Made by a program: the position numbers and the translations under genes | Source: Saussurea involucrata | Taxonomy: Eukaryota; Streptophyta; Magnoliopsida; Asterales; Asteraceae | Length of the DNA stretch: 64,000 bases | NCBI GenBank assembly: GCA_033807775.1 | Contig: CM066326.1 | Span: forward strand, 89,194,873-89,258,872 | Direction: 5' to 3' | The notes under the pieces: generated by a model | Seen by the model: only the letters and a program-made list of their open reading frames with translations | What the model was told of the DNA's origin: nothing | Databases searched by the model: none | Shown: positions 61,761 through 64,000 of the stretch, piece by piece | Layout of the letters: each line of letters starts with the position of its first letter | Numbering within the stretch: the stretch's first letter is position 1

Positions 61761-64000
61761 TCATTTATGGCCAATGACTTTATGTCCCGGAGGCAAATCA
61801 ACCAATTTCCATGTGTTGTTTTGCACAATGGAATCAATCTCACTGTGGATGGCCTCTTCCCAATAAGGTGCCTCGGATGATTCCATGGCGGCCTTATAGG
61901 AGAGAGGTTCTCCTTCAACATTGAAAGCCATAAAGTCCGGTCCAAAGTCTTTAGCGATTCTTCCCCCTTTGCTTCTTCTAGGCTCAACCTCTTCTTGAAC
62001 TTTAGAGGTTTCCGCATTCCTCGATTGATCACTCTTAGTTGATTCAATGTTCACTTGAGAGTGCAAATCATCAATCGGTCGTTTACCAAGGTTAGAGGTG
62101 TTACCCTCTTTTTCCTTATAAGGGAAGATCGTCTCAAAGAATTCCGCTTCAGCAGATTCTATAATCGTGTTATTGCTTATGCCATCTACATTTGATTTAT
62201 GAACTAAAAACCTATATGCATCACTATTATGGGCTGGACCAATATATACACAATCAACCGTTTTCGGTCCAAGTTTAGTCCTTTTTGGTAAAGGTACTTG
62301 AACCTTAGCAAGGCAACCCCACACTTTCATCCTTTTGAAGGATGGAATCTTTCTTCTCCAAAGTTCATATGGAGTTTTGTCACTTTTCTTGTGGGGAATC
62401 CGGTTAAGGATCATATTTGCAGTAAGGCACACCTCACCCCATAAATGATGTGGAGCTCCGGACGTAATCAACATTGAATTCATCATGTTCTTCAATGTTC
62501 TATTCTTCCGCTCAGCCACTCCATTTTGTTGAGGAGTGTAAGGAGCGGTAGTTTGATGTATAATGCCATGTGTTGCACAAAATTCTGCAAATTCGTTAGA
62601 TTCATATTCTCCTCCACGATCAGACCTCAGAATTTTGATTTTCTTTTCAAGTTGATTTTCAACTTCAGCCTTATAAGTCTTGAACATGCTTAAGGCTTCA
62701 TCCTTAGTATGTATAAGGTAAACATGGCAAAATTTACTGCAATCATCAATGAAAGAAATATAATAATTCTTTCCTCCTCTTGTAGGAGTTGCCTTGTAAT
62801 CACACAAATCACTATGGATTAACCCGAGAACTTCATTGGATTTTTCCACCGATCTATGTGGGTGATTTGTGTATTTAGCTTCTACACAAACCTCACACTT
62901 AGATATTTTATCATTAGAACATTTAGGAATCATGTCAAGTTTGATCATTCTTTGTAATGATCTAAAGTTAACATGTCCTAATCTAGAAAGCCAAAGGAAA
63001 GTAGGATCCACAATATACACGGAAGCAGTGATAGTGCCTGCCTTATTTTCATTAATTACAATGGCGGCATCAACGGTATTTACAGTGCTATTTACAGAAA
63101 GTTTGAAGAGTCCCTCATCGAGGTAACCCTTCCCCACATAGGCACCACCTTTGGTGATGACAAATTTGTCCGATTCGAATACAAGTTTGAACCCTTTCTT
63201 GCTAAGAATAGGGCCAGAAATCAAATTCTTAGTTAAATTAGGTACATGTAACACATCACATAGCACAAGATCCTTTCCGGAAGTCAACCTCAACGTGACC
63301 TTCCCCTTTCCTTCGATCATTGCGGTAGAAGCATTACCCATGAACATCGGTTCCTCTTCCTTCACCTTTTGATACGTTTCGAACAAGCTTCTTGAATTGC
63401 AAATATGACGGGTTGCCCCGGTGTCGACCCACCAATCCACAACATTGGTTACCATGTGTGCTTCAACGACTCCAACGAATTGGTTTGGGGAGTGAGCGAG
63501 GTTTACATGATTGTTTCCCCCGCCGGCTCCTCCACCGCCGTTTCCACCACCACCATTGTTATCTCGTCTATGTCGACAATCCTTGGCCCTATGACCCGGT
63601 TTCCCACAAACCCAACAATGCATGACTTTCTTGAACGGTTTCCTTTGAGGAGCCATAGTGCCTTTCCCGAAAGTGAAAGGCCTTTTTGTCATGATGTTCT
63701 TCCCTTTGAATTTAGGGAATTTCTGCCTCGAAGTACTTCCTTCAACCATGTTGGCGTTTGGTTCCAAAGGGTTGGCATCGGCTTTATCGTTGAGTCGATT
63801 ATCTTCCTCCACTCGTAATTTGAGGACAAGTTGTTCAAATGTTATGTCCTCCGATAAATGCTTCAAATAGAGTTTGAAGTTTTTCCATGAGTGAGGCAAT
63901 TTGTCGATTATCGACCCAACCAGAAAATTGTTATTTATTCCCATGCCTTCCACTTCTAGTTCGTGGGATAGAATCTGCAATTCTTCAACTTGTTTCATCA
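61761..64000 (-). pseudogene. Copia F gag-protease-integrase, ends at a nonsense codon
   Basis: Runs off the right edge. Shows the end of capsid, knuckle CWVCGKPGHRAKDC, a Gly-rich spacer, protease WWVDTGATRHICNS (canonical D-T-G), pre-integrase WLSRLGHVNFRSL, integrase with HSDLCDYKATP, LRSDRGGEYES and TPQQNGVAERKNRT, and the start of RT (YWEEAIHSEIDSIVQNNTWK). It stops at TGA in the context GHK-stop-IFKWKL, where copia elements have Trp (TGG to TGA). Confidence 0.9.

Larger units (their letters stand above)
59173..64000 (-). mobile_element. Ty1/copia element F, incomplete at the window edge
   Basis: One LTR (59173-59771), a PPT, RNase H/RT, a nonsense mutation, integrase, protease and gag in order towards the right edge. 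The 5' LTR lies beyond 64000. The bases before the LTR (ACATT, 59168-59172) predict the target duplication. Confidence 0.9.

Overview
This is plant nuclear DNA, most likely from a eudicot. The evidence is spliced genes with GT-AG introns, Ty1/copia elements primed from initiator-Met tRNA, a Sirevirus, a LINE-1 relic, tRNA-derived SINEs, a Helitron, a CACTA mini-element and many MITEs. I suspect Asteraceae, because retro-ORFs that join a CCHC knuckle to an ARID domain are familiar from that family; this is an inference. There are no prokaryotic features.

Layout. (1) 177-15902 (+): one host gene, a class 3 (alpha/beta-hydrolase) lipase whose exons I could chain by splice phase. Its introns are packed with MITEs. 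The first large intron holds a 6.4 kb copia element (1538-7907) that itself sits inside a MITE. (2) 15903-32780: intergenic DNA with MULE-, hAT- and Harbinger-type MITEs, five SINE copies of three families, one non-autonomous Helitron (24863-26683) and two related foldback elements. (3) 32775-57735: a degenerate LINE-1 (minus strand) split by a Harbinger-type MITE that carries about 1 kb of GGN triplets, and by a 22 kb copia nest. The nest consists of copia D (34971-57230), hit by a Sirevirus (35436-48130) in its 3' LTR, by a probable 2.7 kb solo LTR (52364-55091) in gag and by a SINE in its leader. (4) 57736-59172: small elements. (5) 59173-64000: copia F, which runs off the right edge.

All copia coding regions lie on the minus strand. 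The most unusual structures are: the 1538-7907 element, a three-LTR chimera with two identical outer LTRs, an unrelated third LTR inside flanked by its own PPT and PBS, and an ARID-domain ORF; the Sirevirus, whose extra (env-like position) ORF appears to be spliced across a 152 bp intron; the giant GGN tract inside a MITE; and a foldback MITE amplified in tandem inside a lipase intron.

Relative ages from LTR comparison by eye: the outer LTRs of the chimera are identical; the Sirevirus LTRs differ by one substitution plus a poly-G length change in about 960 bp; the LTRs of copia D differ at three sites in about 465 bp. This fits the nesting order (LINE, then D, then the Sirevirus).
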